NCBI GenBank assembly: GCA_937949615.1 | Contig: CALEDQ010000014.1 | Span: forward strand, 1-64,000 | Length of the DNA: 64,000 bases | Source: an uncultured bacterium | Lineage (GTDB): Bacteria; Muiribacteriota; Ozemobacteria; Ozemobacterales; Ozemobacteraceae | Direction: 5' to 3' | Part shown: positions 24,136 through 32,175 of the stretch, one piece after another | How positions within the stretch are numbered: the stretch's first letter is position 1 | How the letters are laid out: the number at the start of each line of letters is the position of its first letter | Position numbers and translations under genes: made by a program | Notes under the pieces: model-generated | Told to the model about the DNA's origin: nothing | Database searches by the model: none | Seen by the model: the letters and a program-made list of their open reading frames with translations, nothing else

Positions 24136-24867
24136 ATGACAAGACATGATGGACGCGCCGGTGACCAGCTCAGGCCAGTAAGCATCGAAACCGGTTACCT
24201 CAAATACCCGCATGGCTCTGCCCTGATAAGCTTTGGTGATACCCGCGTGCTCTGCACGGTTCAGGTTGAAGAGAAGGTTCCGCCATACGTCGCCTCCCGG
24301 GAAACAGTGCAGGGCTGGATTACCGCCGAATATGCCCTGATGCCGGCCGCCGGTCTGGTGCGCAACGAACGCGCCGGTTACGGCAAAGCCACGGTCAAGG
24401 GTCGGGTTCACGAAATTCAGCGCCTGATCGGCCGCTCGATGCGCGCTGCTCTCGATCTGACCAAACTCGGGCCGCGCACTCTGATGATCGACTGCGATGT
24501 CATTCAGGCCGATGGCGGCACCCGCACCGCGTCGATTACCGGAGCTATGGTCGCCCTTGAAATGGCTGTAAAAAAACTCATGGCCGAAGGCAAACTGACT
24601 GAAAATCCGATCGTTAACCGCATTGCTGCCGTGAGCATTGGCATTGTCAACGGTCAACCCTGTCTTGATCTCGATTATGTTGAAGATTCACGCGCCGAAA
24701 CTGATCTTAATCTGGTGATGAACGATCAGGGCGGTTATATCGAAGTGCAGGGTACTGCAGAAAATGGCACCTATAGCCGGGCCCAGCTCGATCAGATGCT
24801 TGCCATCGGTGAAGCAGGCATCAAACAGCTGTTCAAACTTCAAAAACAGGCTCTGGAGAAACTCTGA
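24136..24867 (+). CDS. rph: Ribonuclease PH
   Basis: This 243-residue phosphorolytic exoribonuclease trims the 3' ends of tRNA precursors. Family landmarks are RHDGRAGDQLRPV at the start, SALISFGDTRVLCTVQV, GWITAEYALMPAA, the arginines in KGRVHEIQRLIGRSMRAALD that bind RNA and phosphate, DVIQADGGTRTASITGA, and LDYVEDSRAETDLNLVM. The ATG at 24136 is preferred over one six bases earlier because GGAGG then has an 8-nt spacing. Its stop overlaps the rdgB start (TGATG). rph-rdgB is a common gene pair. Confidence 0.97.
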   Translation: MTRHDGRAGDQLRPVSIETGYLKYPHGSALISFGDTRVLCTVQVEEKVPPYVASRETVQGWITAEYALMPAAGLVRNERAGYGKATVKGRVHEIQRLIGRSMRAALDLTKLGPRTLMIDCDVIQADGGTRTASITGAMVALEMAVKKLMAEGKLTENPIVNRIAAVSIGIVNGQPCLDLDYVEDSRAETDLNLVMNDQGGYIEVQGTAENGTYSRAQLDQMLAIGEAGIKQLFKLQKQALEKL

Positions 24868-25445
24868 TGAATATCTGGGTTTCGACCCGCAACGCCCACA
24901 AAGCGGAAGAAATCAGTCACATTCTGGCGCCATACCAGATCAGAACGCTTCTGGACCTGCCTGATTTTCCCGATGTCGATGAATGCGGCTCATCTTATCG
25001 CGAAAATGCCGAACTCAAAGCCAGAGCTCTGTTTGACAAGGTAAATGAGCCTGTTTTTGCCGATGATTCGGGTCTTGAAGTCGATGCGCTTGGCGGCCGC
25101 CCCGGAATTCATTCGGCCCGCTATTCAGGCAACGATACCAACCATGCGCGCAACATCGACAAACTGCTGCATGAGCTGAAAGGCGTGCCCGACGCCGAAA
25201 GAACCGCAAGGTTTCGCTGTGTCATCGTCTACATCGACGCAGCCGGCAAAGCGCATGAATTCGTCGGCACTCTTGACGGTCGTATTGGTTTTGAACGCCG
25301 CGGTCAGGGCGGTTTTGGCTATGACCCGGTTTTCATGCTGCCAGAACGTGATTGTGCCGTGGCCGAGCTTCCCGCCGCCGAGAAAAATTCAATCAGTCAC
25401 CGGGCGAGAGCACTGGCGCAGCTGCGCACTTTTCTCAAGCTCTGA
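24867..25445 (+). CDS. rdgB: XTP/dITP diphosphatase
   Basis: This 192-residue house-cleaning pyrophosphatase hydrolyses dITP, XTP and ITP to monophosphates, preventing their incorporation into nucleic acid. Motifs are STRNAHKAEEI (family 'T.N..K..E'), FADDSGLEVDALGGRPGIHSARY, GFGYDPVF and EKNSISHRARAL. The start codon overlaps the rph stop, so the two are translationally coupled. Length is normal for the family (about 195). Confidence 0.96.
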   Translation: MNIWVSTRNAHKAEEISHILAPYQIRTLLDLPDFPDVDECGSSYRENAELKARALFDKVNEPVFADDSGLEVDALGGRPGIHSARYSGNDTNHARNIDKLLHELKGVPDAERTARFRCVIVYIDAAGKAHEFVGTLDGRIGFERRGQGGFGYDPVFMLPERDCAVAELPAAEKNSISHRARALAQLRTFLKL

Positions 25446-25474
25446 AAAAAACAGTTTTGGGCAAAATAATAGCT

Positions 25475-25502
25475 TTGTTTTGCCGGCTGTTTCTGGTATA
25501 TA
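25475..25502 (+). promoter_or_regulatory. Possible promoter of cheW-rubredoxin
   Basis: TTGTTT (25475-25480) and TATATA (25497-25502) are separated by 16 bp. The start codon of the cheW-like gene is 77 nt downstream. The match is moderate. Confidence 0.45.
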
Positions 25503-25578
25503 GTTACGAATCAGTTTTCCCGGGCGACGCTGCGTCCGGTTCTGGCTGCACCATCACAATTAAAAGGTTAGCTGTTTA

Positions 25579-26100
25579 ATGTCACAGATACTTCCTTTAA
25601 TCAGAAGACTGGCGCAGAACGCTGGAGAGCGAAGCGGCGACGGCCGGCTCGAAAAGTTTTTTATTTTCCGGTTTGGCGACAAACCATATGCCATTCCCGC
25701 TGTTGACGTCACAGAAGTGGCAATGCCCGGTTCTCTGATCGAAGTGCCGCAGAAATCAGAACTGATCCAGGGCGTGGTTAACATTCGCGGTACTGTTATA
25801 CCGGTAATCAATCTGCGCCAGAGAATTGGCGTCGCTTCTGACTATCAGCTTGGTGAAAATTCACGTCTGCTTCTGTTTACGGTGCGGCCGAACGCTTTTA
25901 TCGGCATGATTGCCGACGATATCGAATATCGTTTGCGTGAAGGCATAATCGAACCGGTACTGCCCAATATCGCCGAACCCGGCGAAAAATTTTTCCGCAC
26001 CGCGGTTATCGATTCGCAGAGAGTGCCGGTTTTCATGGTTGATACCTGGCTCGAAAAACCCGAATTCGAAATTCTCAGGAATGTGGTAGAATCTTTCTGA
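25579..26100 (+). CDS. CheW-domain protein
   Basis: This 173-residue protein has a CheW domain from about 24 to 165: KFFIFRFGDKPYAIPAVDVTEV, then IQGVVNIRGTVIPVINLRQRIG, which is the most conserved CheW stretch, then LLLFTVRPNAFIGMIADDI. CheW couples chemoreceptors to the CheA kinase. No receptor with a methyl-accepting domain or cheA lies in the window, so it could serve a distant array or a non-chemotaxis pathway. It is followed by rubredoxin after 24 nt and precedes the large receptor cluster, from which a terminator separates it. Confidence 0.9.
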   Translation: MSQILPLIRRLAQNAGERSGDGRLEKFFIFRFGDKPYAIPAVDVTEVAMPGSLIEVPQKSELIQGVVNIRGTVIPVINLRQRIGVASDYQLGENSRLLLFTVRPNAFIGMIADDIEYRLREGIIEPVLPNIAEPGEKFFRTAVIDSQRVPVFMVDTWLEKPEFEILRNVVESF

Positions 26101-26124
26101 AATTTTCCATGGAGGTCATGAATA

Positions 26125-26283
26125 ATGGCTAAATATGTCTGCAGCGTCTGTGGTTACGAATACGATCCGGCCGTTGGCGATCCCGATGGCGGCATCGCGC
26201 CCGGCACCCCGTTTGAAGATCTTCCTGCTGACTGGGTTTGCCCCGCCTGTGGCGTCAGCAAAGATCAGTTCGAAAGAGTTTGA
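26125..26283 (+). CDS. Rubredoxin
   Basis: This 52-residue electron carrier is of standard size. The single iron is held by Cys 6, 9, 39 and 42 (YVCSVCGYEYDP and WVCPACGVSKDQF). The conserved core GDPDGGIAPGTPFEDLP is complete. GGAGG sits 9 nt before this ATG; an ATG seven bases earlier hits a stop after four codons. It follows the cheW-like gene and ends at a terminator. Rubredoxins typically reduce rubrerythrins or superoxide reductase in anaerobes and suggest an anaerobic or microaerobic life. Confidence 0.97.
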   Translation: MAKYVCSVCGYEYDPAVGDPDGGIAPGTPFEDLPADWVCPACGVSKDQFERV

Positions 26284-26300
26284 CTCTGACCGCTGAATAA

Positions 26301-26337
26301 AAGGGTTTGCAGCATTGTCTGCAAACCTTTTTTTTTA
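26301..26337 (+). terminator. Terminator after rubredoxin
   Basis: AAGGGTTTGCAG / CTGCAAACCTTT (one G-T pair) with a 6-nt loop is followed by a long T-run. It isolates cheW-rubredoxin from the phosphatase cluster. Confidence 0.93.
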
Positions 26338-26426
26338 CGGGGTTTCACATGGAACAATTTTTCCGGTAAACTGTTACCTCAGGCACTTCTGAAACGTAAA
26401 TATGGCTCAACAGGGGGAGAGAGTGC

Positions 26427-29276
26427 TTGTATAAAAATTACTGGCTGAATCTTCTGGCCAGAATTGTCTACGGAATCGTGCTGCCGGCTTTTTTGCTGTA
26501 TCTGGCCGTGTACAGCCATTTCAGCCTTGTGCGTGAGCGACACATTCACGCCTGGCAGCAGAAGATGCATGACTCGCTCGATAATCTCAGCAATTTCCAC
26601 GCTGACGACCAGTTCTTTCACGGTCTGCTGCAGTATAATTTCGCCGGTGCCGAATACGCCCCCGATCCTGAAGCTTTTTTCGCTGCCCGTATCTCTGTTT
26701 TCAAAAAGAACTTTCCCGGTGGTTTCAGGTTTGTGGTAATCGATCCGAAAGGCTCGATAATACAGGCGTTGTCTGATGAAAAGCGCTTTCAGTATATTTT
26801 CAAATCAATGCATCAGACCGTGCTGGAACCCGAAACAATCTATGCTCCCGGTCGCATCAACCTTTTGCGAGGCTATTTCGGCCAGTTTCTCATGGAAAAG
26901 CATTTTGAACTGCCGGCGCGCCAGGGCTATCTCGGCAGTTGTCTGCGTGCTTCTGAAGAGCCTCATAAGGCGCTTCTCTGGTTCAGAAGCTACCAGAAAT
27001 ACACGTTCGTCTGTTTCGTTCACCGGCGTTTTCTTAATCAGCAGCTGGGCGCGAAAATGTTGATCAACAGTTTCAATGCTTCTGGTCGCGAGATAAAGCT
27101 CGGTTACTTTGATCCGAAACTGCAGACGACTTTCGGGCTCGGCGTTGAACACGATCTGGCGCCGGAAATCATCCAGGAAGCAGGCGCTTTTGCCAATTCT
27201 GCTGTCGAATTCAGGCAGAGCAGCTCACATCTGCTGCTTTTTCGCCAGGTTTCCCCGGAGCTGGTCATTTTCAGCCGGCTTGACCAGAAAAAACATCTTA
27301 TCGACATCAACCATGAAGTCTGTCGCGTCATGTTTGCTTTTCTTAAACTGCTGATTGTTGCTGGTTTTATCAGCTTGTGTCTGTCTCTGCACGGAAAGAA
27401 CCTCTTTCTTTCAGTCAGACACAAACTGATGCTGCTGTTTCTGTTCGCGAATGGTTTGCCATTGATGATTCTGGTTGCCACCGGATATGAGTTTTTTGAA
27501 CAGAAGCGAAGCTCGTTGATCAATGCAATACATGAACAGTCATCGAGATTGATAAAAGACTTCGACAGTCGTTACCCGGCCGGTCGCGAACTGATGGCCG
27601 AAAAATTGAACGATTTTGTGACGGCCGGTAATCGTCGTTTTGGCAGCAGACAATGGTCGAATGAGGCAGTTGAAGAACTTGCCGCTTTTATCGACTATTT
27701 TCGCCCCAGCGAAAAATATCTTTTTACCGCCAGCGGAGAACAGCTGTTCAAAACGCGTCAGGGGGCAATACAGAATGCTGACAGATTCATGCGCGATTTT
27801 TTCAGAGGCTCTCTCGAATTTTTCAACAATCGCGGCGATTTCTTTGTTCCGAGCCGAAAGACCATGCTTGAACAGATTTCCGATGAAGGCGCGATTTTTT
27901 ACAGTGTCATCAAACAGATCAATCGTATTGCCCAGCAGAACTATGGCTCCGGGCTGCGCTGGTCTTATTTGGCTCTTCTCGGCGATCGTGAAACACACGC
28001 TTCGTGGGGTATGATGGTAGTGGCCTGGCAGCCGGAAGGTTTGCAGAGAGCCTATCTAAATGAACAGCTTGCCAGTCTCAACTCCAGAATCGCACCTCGC
28101 CGTATCGTGGTCATGGAAACCGGCACCGAAAAGATTTTTCCTGAGACGTGGTCGAATGAGCCAGCTCTGCGGCGTCTCATGCACCGCACACAGAATCGTA
28201 AACTGCTTACCGACGAAAACCTTCTGGCTGCCGGTCAGGAATTGGTTGCCACCTCACTCAAGGGGATCGAGATGGCCAATGCCGTCATTGTAGCTCTCTA
28301 TCCTCGCCACATGATTCTCGCACAGATTGATAAGCTGTTTTGGCGAATTATTGCTGCGGCTGTCGCCAGCATTTTTCTGGTCATGATTATTGTTATGTTC
28401 TTTTCCCGACGTCTGCTGGTTCCAATTTCTGCCCTTTCAGAAGGTATAAGGGCCATCTCGCGCCAGGATTACCGGCATCGCATCGATTATGTTTCAGAAG
28501 ACGAGTTTGGTCAGCTGATCGCCGTTTTTAACGAAACGATTGCCGGCATGCAGGAACTGGCAGTAGGCACCGCAGTCCAGAAAAGCCTGCTTCCGCCTGG
28601 CCAGACCAGAGTTGGCCGCTTTGCTCTCTACGCCCGTTCAGAATTCATGAGCCGCATGGGGGGCGATTATTTCGACTATTTCAGAGTTGGTGACAATGGT
28701 CTGGGCGTTTTCTTTGGCGATGTTGCCGGTCATGGAATACCTGCCGCTCTGGTAATGTCGATGGCCAAGGCTGTAGTCGCCGACGCCCGTACTCAGTTCT
28801 CCGGTCCATCAGCAATGTTGCAGCGCGCCAACGGCATTTTTCTGCACCTCAAGGAAAAGGGCTGGCGGCGCATGATGACGGCCCAGTGTCTCGAACTTGA
28901 CTGCGAAACCGGCAAATTCAGGCTTGCCAACGCCGGGCAGTGTTTTCCTGTTGTTATTGGTCAGGATCGTCAGGGAGTGACCTATGTAAAGGCAGTTGGC
29001 ATGCCGCTTGGAAACGTCACCAGAAAGCCCTATGCTGAAGTAACCGGGCAGCTTAATCCCGGAGATACGATGATTCTTTACACCGATGGCATTATTGAAG
29101 CCACCAACGCGGCCGGCGATGTGTTCGACTTTGCCCGCTTCGACAAACTGCTGCTCGCCACCTTTAACAACGATCTGGCTGTCTGGTGGCAGGAAATATT
29201 CAAGGGTTACAGCGGCTGGGCCGCGACTCAGGACGACGATATCACGATACTGATGCTCAGATATGAAAAAGACTGA
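26427..29276 (+). CDS. Receptor PP2C/SpoIIE phosphatase A (catalytically intact)
   Basis: This 949-residue membrane receptor starts at a TTG 7 nt after GGGGGAG. It has one N-terminal helix (about 9-31), a large extracytoplasmic domain (about 32-300), two or three further helices (about 305-365), another sensor-like segment (about 370-630), a last helix (about 635-660), and a HAMP domain (about 661-720, RRLLVPISALSEG with the following DEFGQLIAVFNET). A SpoIIE-type PP2C domain (about 730-945) keeps its metal ligands: GGDYFDYF, GDVAGHG, YTDGIIEA and QDDDITIL. Such enzymes dephosphorylate serine/threonine on anti-sigma antagonists. The extracytoplasmic part shares an 'LRGYFGQFL' block with its three neighbours. 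It overlaps the next gene by 14 nt. Confidence 0.88.
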   Translation: MYKNYWLNLLARIVYGIVLPAFLLYLAVYSHFSLVRERHIHAWQQKMHDSLDNLSNFHADDQFFHGLLQYNFAGAEYAPDPEAFFAARISVFKKNFPGGFRFVVIDPKGSIIQALSDEKRFQYIFKSMHQTVLEPETIYAPGRINLLRGYFGQFLMEKHFELPARQGYLGSCLRASEEPHKALLWFRSYQKYTFVCFVHRRFLNQQLGAKMLINSFNASGREIKLGYFDPKLQTTFGLGVEHDLAPEIIQEAGAFANSAVEFRQSSSHLLLFRQVSPELVIFSRLDQKKHLIDINHEVCRVMFAFLKLLIVAGFISLCLSLHGKNLFLSVRHKLMLLFLFANGLPLMILVATGYEFFEQKRSSLINAIHEQSSRLIKDFDSRYPAGRELMAEKLNDFVTAGNRRFGSRQWSNEAVEELAAFIDYFRPSEKYLFTASGEQLFKTRQGAIQNADRFMRDFFRGSLEFFNNRGDFFVPSRKTMLEQISDEGAIFYSVIKQINRIAQQNYGSGLRWSYLALLGDRETHASWGMMVVAWQPEGLQRAYLNEQLASLNSRIAPRRIVVMETGTEKIFPETWSNEPALRRLMHRTQNRKLLTDENLLAAGQELVATSLKGIEMANAVIVALYPRHMILAQIDKLFWRIIAAAVASIFLVMIIVMFFSRRLLVPISALSEGIRAISRQDYRHRIDYVSEDEFGQLIAVFNETIAGMQELAVGTAVQKSLLPPGQTRVGRFALYARSEFMSRMGGDYFDYFRVGDNGLGVFFGDVAGHGIPAALVMSMAKAVVADARTQFSGPSAMLQRANGIFLHLKEKGWRRMMTAQCLELDCETGKFRLANAGQCFPVVIGQDRQGVTYVKAVGMPLGNVTRKPYAEVTGQLNPGDTMILYTDGIIEATNAAGDVFDFARFDKLLLATFNNDLAVWWQEIFKGYSGWAATQDDDITILMLRYEKD

Positions 29277-32175
29277 TCGGAAAAACTTTGCCAACTGTCT
29301 GGCCTGGCTGGCTTTTGTGCTGTTTACAGTGCTGCTGCCGCTGGCCGGTATTGGCTTTGGCTGGCAGTATATCGATTCGATAAGGCACAGCGCCAGACTT
29401 AGAGTGCAGCAGATCGAAGCGACCGAATGCCTCGAGCAATTGCAGTTGTCGGCGGATACCGAGCACTATGTCTGTCTTAAAATTGCCGAAATATTTGATT
29501 CCTGTCCTGGTCCGGAAGCCCTTAAAAGGAGCATTATCGAGCTTAACCGGCAGATGTCTCTGAATTTTCAATTTATGATCTGGAACAAAAATGGTGAGAT
29601 CTACCATTCCACCTTTGAACCGGGGCAGTTCAAGGCCGACTGGCAGAAGGCATTCTTTTCATTGCGCAAGGCGGTTTCGACAAGAAAACCTCTCGAACGG
29701 TCTGCAACTGAAAACCTTCGCCGTATTTACGGGCCGCAGTTTCTGCCCGAGTTGATCAGTGAGTGCTACAGCGGTCGGCATTTTACTCCGCTTTACGGAG
29801 ATTCTACGACCAATGGGCGACTTGCCTGGGTCAAGGTGCATAAATATTTCGGACTGAGCATCTTTTTCTCACACAAATCATTTTCAGGACTCCCAGGGCT
29901 GAAGTATCAGATAAGACAGATGACCCGCGGTCAGCCATTTGCGGTGGCCACCATTCAGGCCGGTGTTCTGAAAGCCCCGCGATGGCTCGGTCTCAAACGT
30001 GAAAACTGGCAGGCAATTGTCAGATCATCGGAAAACCCGATCAGAGCCGGTGGCTGGTATGCTTTTAAAGGTCTGATCAGGCCAGGAATCGAAGGCATTT
30101 ACCTTTACCCGGCACAGAAAATCGATCTGGTCCCCATGACGACTTTGCAGTTGGCTCTGCTGCTGGCTATTGTTCTGCTGGCTGTGTTTATTGTCAGAAG
30201 GAGCTTTCTGGCCTTTTGCTGCGGTACCAGCATCGGACTGAATATCAGAAGGCAGCTGGTCATGCTCTTTATGCTTTCTAATATTCTTTCTCTCAGCATA
30301 TTGGCGGTTCTGGCTTACGACTATCTGCGTGAATATGAATTAATGCTGAATACCGAGGCTTTCAGCAAAGGCATGACTTATCTGCAGAGTATCGATGAAA
30401 TGCAGGTAGCTGAGCTTTCTTCGCAGCTGCGTCGCCTCGATCACTCATTGCAGCAGCTGCGCGACAAACTCAGAAATGGTCCGCCCGATGGCATGATGAT
30501 CAGCGAATTCCTTATTGATCAGCATCCTTACCCGTTCAGGCTGATTCTCGTCGGCAGTCACACCCCGTTTGTCGGCAGTGAATACGGCATCATGCGTGAT
30601 GGTGAGTTCACTCAGATCATTAATGACCAGGCTGGGCAGTTCAAGCAGATGAAAGTTCTTGTCGACGCGCTTGGCAAGCTGGGCCGATATTATCTGTCGC
30701 TGTTGAATCGCGAAACTCTCAACGAAATGATGGTAGCGCAGGTTGAGCTTATCGCAGAATCGCTTGGGCAACTGCGTTCGATCGAAATGTTTCAGGAATT
30801 TTTTGCTGCCTCCGGTTCGTTCTGGCAGTGGGGAATGGGTGCCGGCCATTTTCCTGCTTTCATCAATGTTTTCAGTCTTTTCGACCCGGCAAAATACGAT
30901 TATGTTCTTCTCTATCTCTGGGAGCCAAAAACGCTTGAAAACCATTACATAAGCAAGATGTTCAATGACATAAATCGTAATGCTGATGGCATGCGAATCA
31001 TGGCAGTGCATGAAAGAATGCAGTATACGCTGCCGGAAACAATTGCGGAAAATGCCGATCTGATGAGTTTTTCTGCCAGGCTGCGTGAAATGACCGGCAC
31101 CGAAATAGCTTTCTGCGACTGGGAAGGCCGGCGAAATCTTCTTATGGGGCTTAAATGTAATTATCTGCGCACTCTCAATCTTCTCTGTCTTTATCCGGTC
31201 GAGAATATTGAAACCAAGGTCAGAGCAAAGTTCTGGCTGTTTTTTGCTCTGGGTCTGGTGAGCCTGCTGGTTTCGCTGGCTTTGGGTCTCATCGTTTCGC
31301 GCTCGATACTTCGCCCGCTTGGTGAACTCCAGAGTGGAGTCATGGCCCTGCAGAAGCAGGATTTTGCCTATCGCCTGCCTGATCTCGGGAGTGACGAATT
31401 CGGTAATCTGGCCCGGGTATTCAATACGACTCTTGTCGATCTTGAAGAGCTGCACACGGCTTCGAAAGTTCAGGAAAAACTTATCGACGGCATGGAAGAA
31501 GTAATCAGTCACGGCCGGTTTTCGCTGTTCGGCGGCTGTCATACCGTGGTAAATTTTGGCGGTGACTTTTTTGCTCTCAATCCGGTCAATGAGCGTTACT
31601 ACGGCTTTTTTATCGGTGATGTTGCCGGTACCGGGGTAGCTTCGACTCTGGTAATGGCTTTCGTCAAAGCCTGCATCATTCAACTTGTTGATCTGTATCT
31701 GGACCCGGCCGCATTGCTGACCAGAATAGATGAATTGTTGCGCTCAAGCAGCAGTTCGCGGCAGAGAAAGTTCATGTCGTTGCAGTATGTACTTCTCGAT
31801 GCTGAAACCGGGCTGATTAAAATTGCTTCGGCCGGGCAGTGTTTTCCGGTGCTGGTTTCAACAGATACCGGCTCTGAAATTATCGATACCTCTTCGACGC
31901 CGGCTGGTTCCGGCAGATTTCCCAGACTCGCGCAGCGTGAAATCGTCCTGACGGTGGGCCAGAAACTGGTGTTTTATACCGGCGGCGTCTATCGTAACGG
32001 TGGTTTCAGCTTCGATGATCTGTTGAGCATTATGAGCAGTGCCGTCGCCGACTGCCCGCGTGATTTTTATCTGCAGCTGGGCAAAAAGTTTGAACCTGCT
32101 TCTGGCCGGCAAACTGTCTGTGAAGACCAGACCATTGTGGTTGTCGCCGTCAAAGGGGAAAAATCAAGTGACTGA
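29263..32175 (+). CDS. Receptor pseudophosphatase B
   Basis: This 970-residue paralogue of A has the same order of helices, sensor segments and HAMP (LVSRSILRPLGELQSG near 675). In its output domain the metal ligands are damaged: GGDFFA (second Asp lost), GDVAGTG (His lost) and YTGGVYRN where A reads YTDGIIEA (key Asp replaced by Gly). It is therefore probably not an active phosphatase, although the fold and one Asp (EDQT) survive. Its sensor contains the 'RRIYGPQFLPE' block shared by B'. It overlaps A by 14 nt and the next gene by 8 nt. A role as regulatory or heterodimer partner of A is inference. Confidence 0.85.
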   Translation: MKKTDRKNFANCLAWLAFVLFTVLLPLAGIGFGWQYIDSIRHSARLRVQQIEATECLEQLQLSADTEHYVCLKIAEIFDSCPGPEALKRSIIELNRQMSLNFQFMIWNKNGEIYHSTFEPGQFKADWQKAFFSLRKAVSTRKPLERSATENLRRIYGPQFLPELISECYSGRHFTPLYGDSTTNGRLAWVKVHKYFGLSIFFSHKSFSGLPGLKYQIRQMTRGQPFAVATIQAGVLKAPRWLGLKRENWQAIVRSSENPIRAGGWYAFKGLIRPGIEGIYLYPAQKIDLVPMTTLQLALLLAIVLLAVFIVRRSFLAFCCGTSIGLNIRRQLVMLFMLSNILSLSILAVLAYDYLREYELMLNTEAFSKGMTYLQSIDEMQVAELSSQLRRLDHSLQQLRDKLRNGPPDGMMISEFLIDQHPYPFRLILVGSHTPFVGSEYGIMRDGEFTQIINDQAGQFKQMKVLVDALGKLGRYYLSLLNRETLNEMMVAQVELIAESLGQLRSIEMFQEFFAASGSFWQWGMGAGHFPAFINVFSLFDPAKYDYVLLYLWEPKTLENHYISKMFNDINRNADGMRIMAVHERMQYTLPETIAENADLMSFSARLREMTGTEIAFCDWEGRRNLLMGLKCNYLRTLNLLCLYPVENIETKVRAKFWLFFALGLVSLLVSLALGLIVSRSILRPLGELQSGVMALQKQDFAYRLPDLGSDEFGNLARVFNTTLVDLEELHTASKVQEKLIDGMEEVISHGRFSLFGGCHTVVNFGGDFFALNPVNERYYGFFIGDVAGTGVASTLVMAFVKACIIQLVDLYLDPAALLTRIDELLRSSSSSRQRKFMSLQYVLLDAETGLIKIASAGQCFPVLVSTDTGSEIIDTSSTPAGSGRFPRLAQREIVLTVGQKLVFYTGGVYRNGGFSFDDLLSIMSSAVADCPRDFYLQLGKKFEPASGRQTVCEDQTIVVVAVKGEKSSD

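Noticed and set aside
30445..31683. 412-codon minus-strand frame inside receptor B
   Set aside because: Antisense to a well supported membrane receptor; no domain or ribosome site.
32039..32167. Upstream extension of receptor A'
   Set aside because: It would overlap receptor B by 137 nt. The GTG at 32168, with an 8-nt overlap and GGGG ahead, fits the pattern of the cluster.
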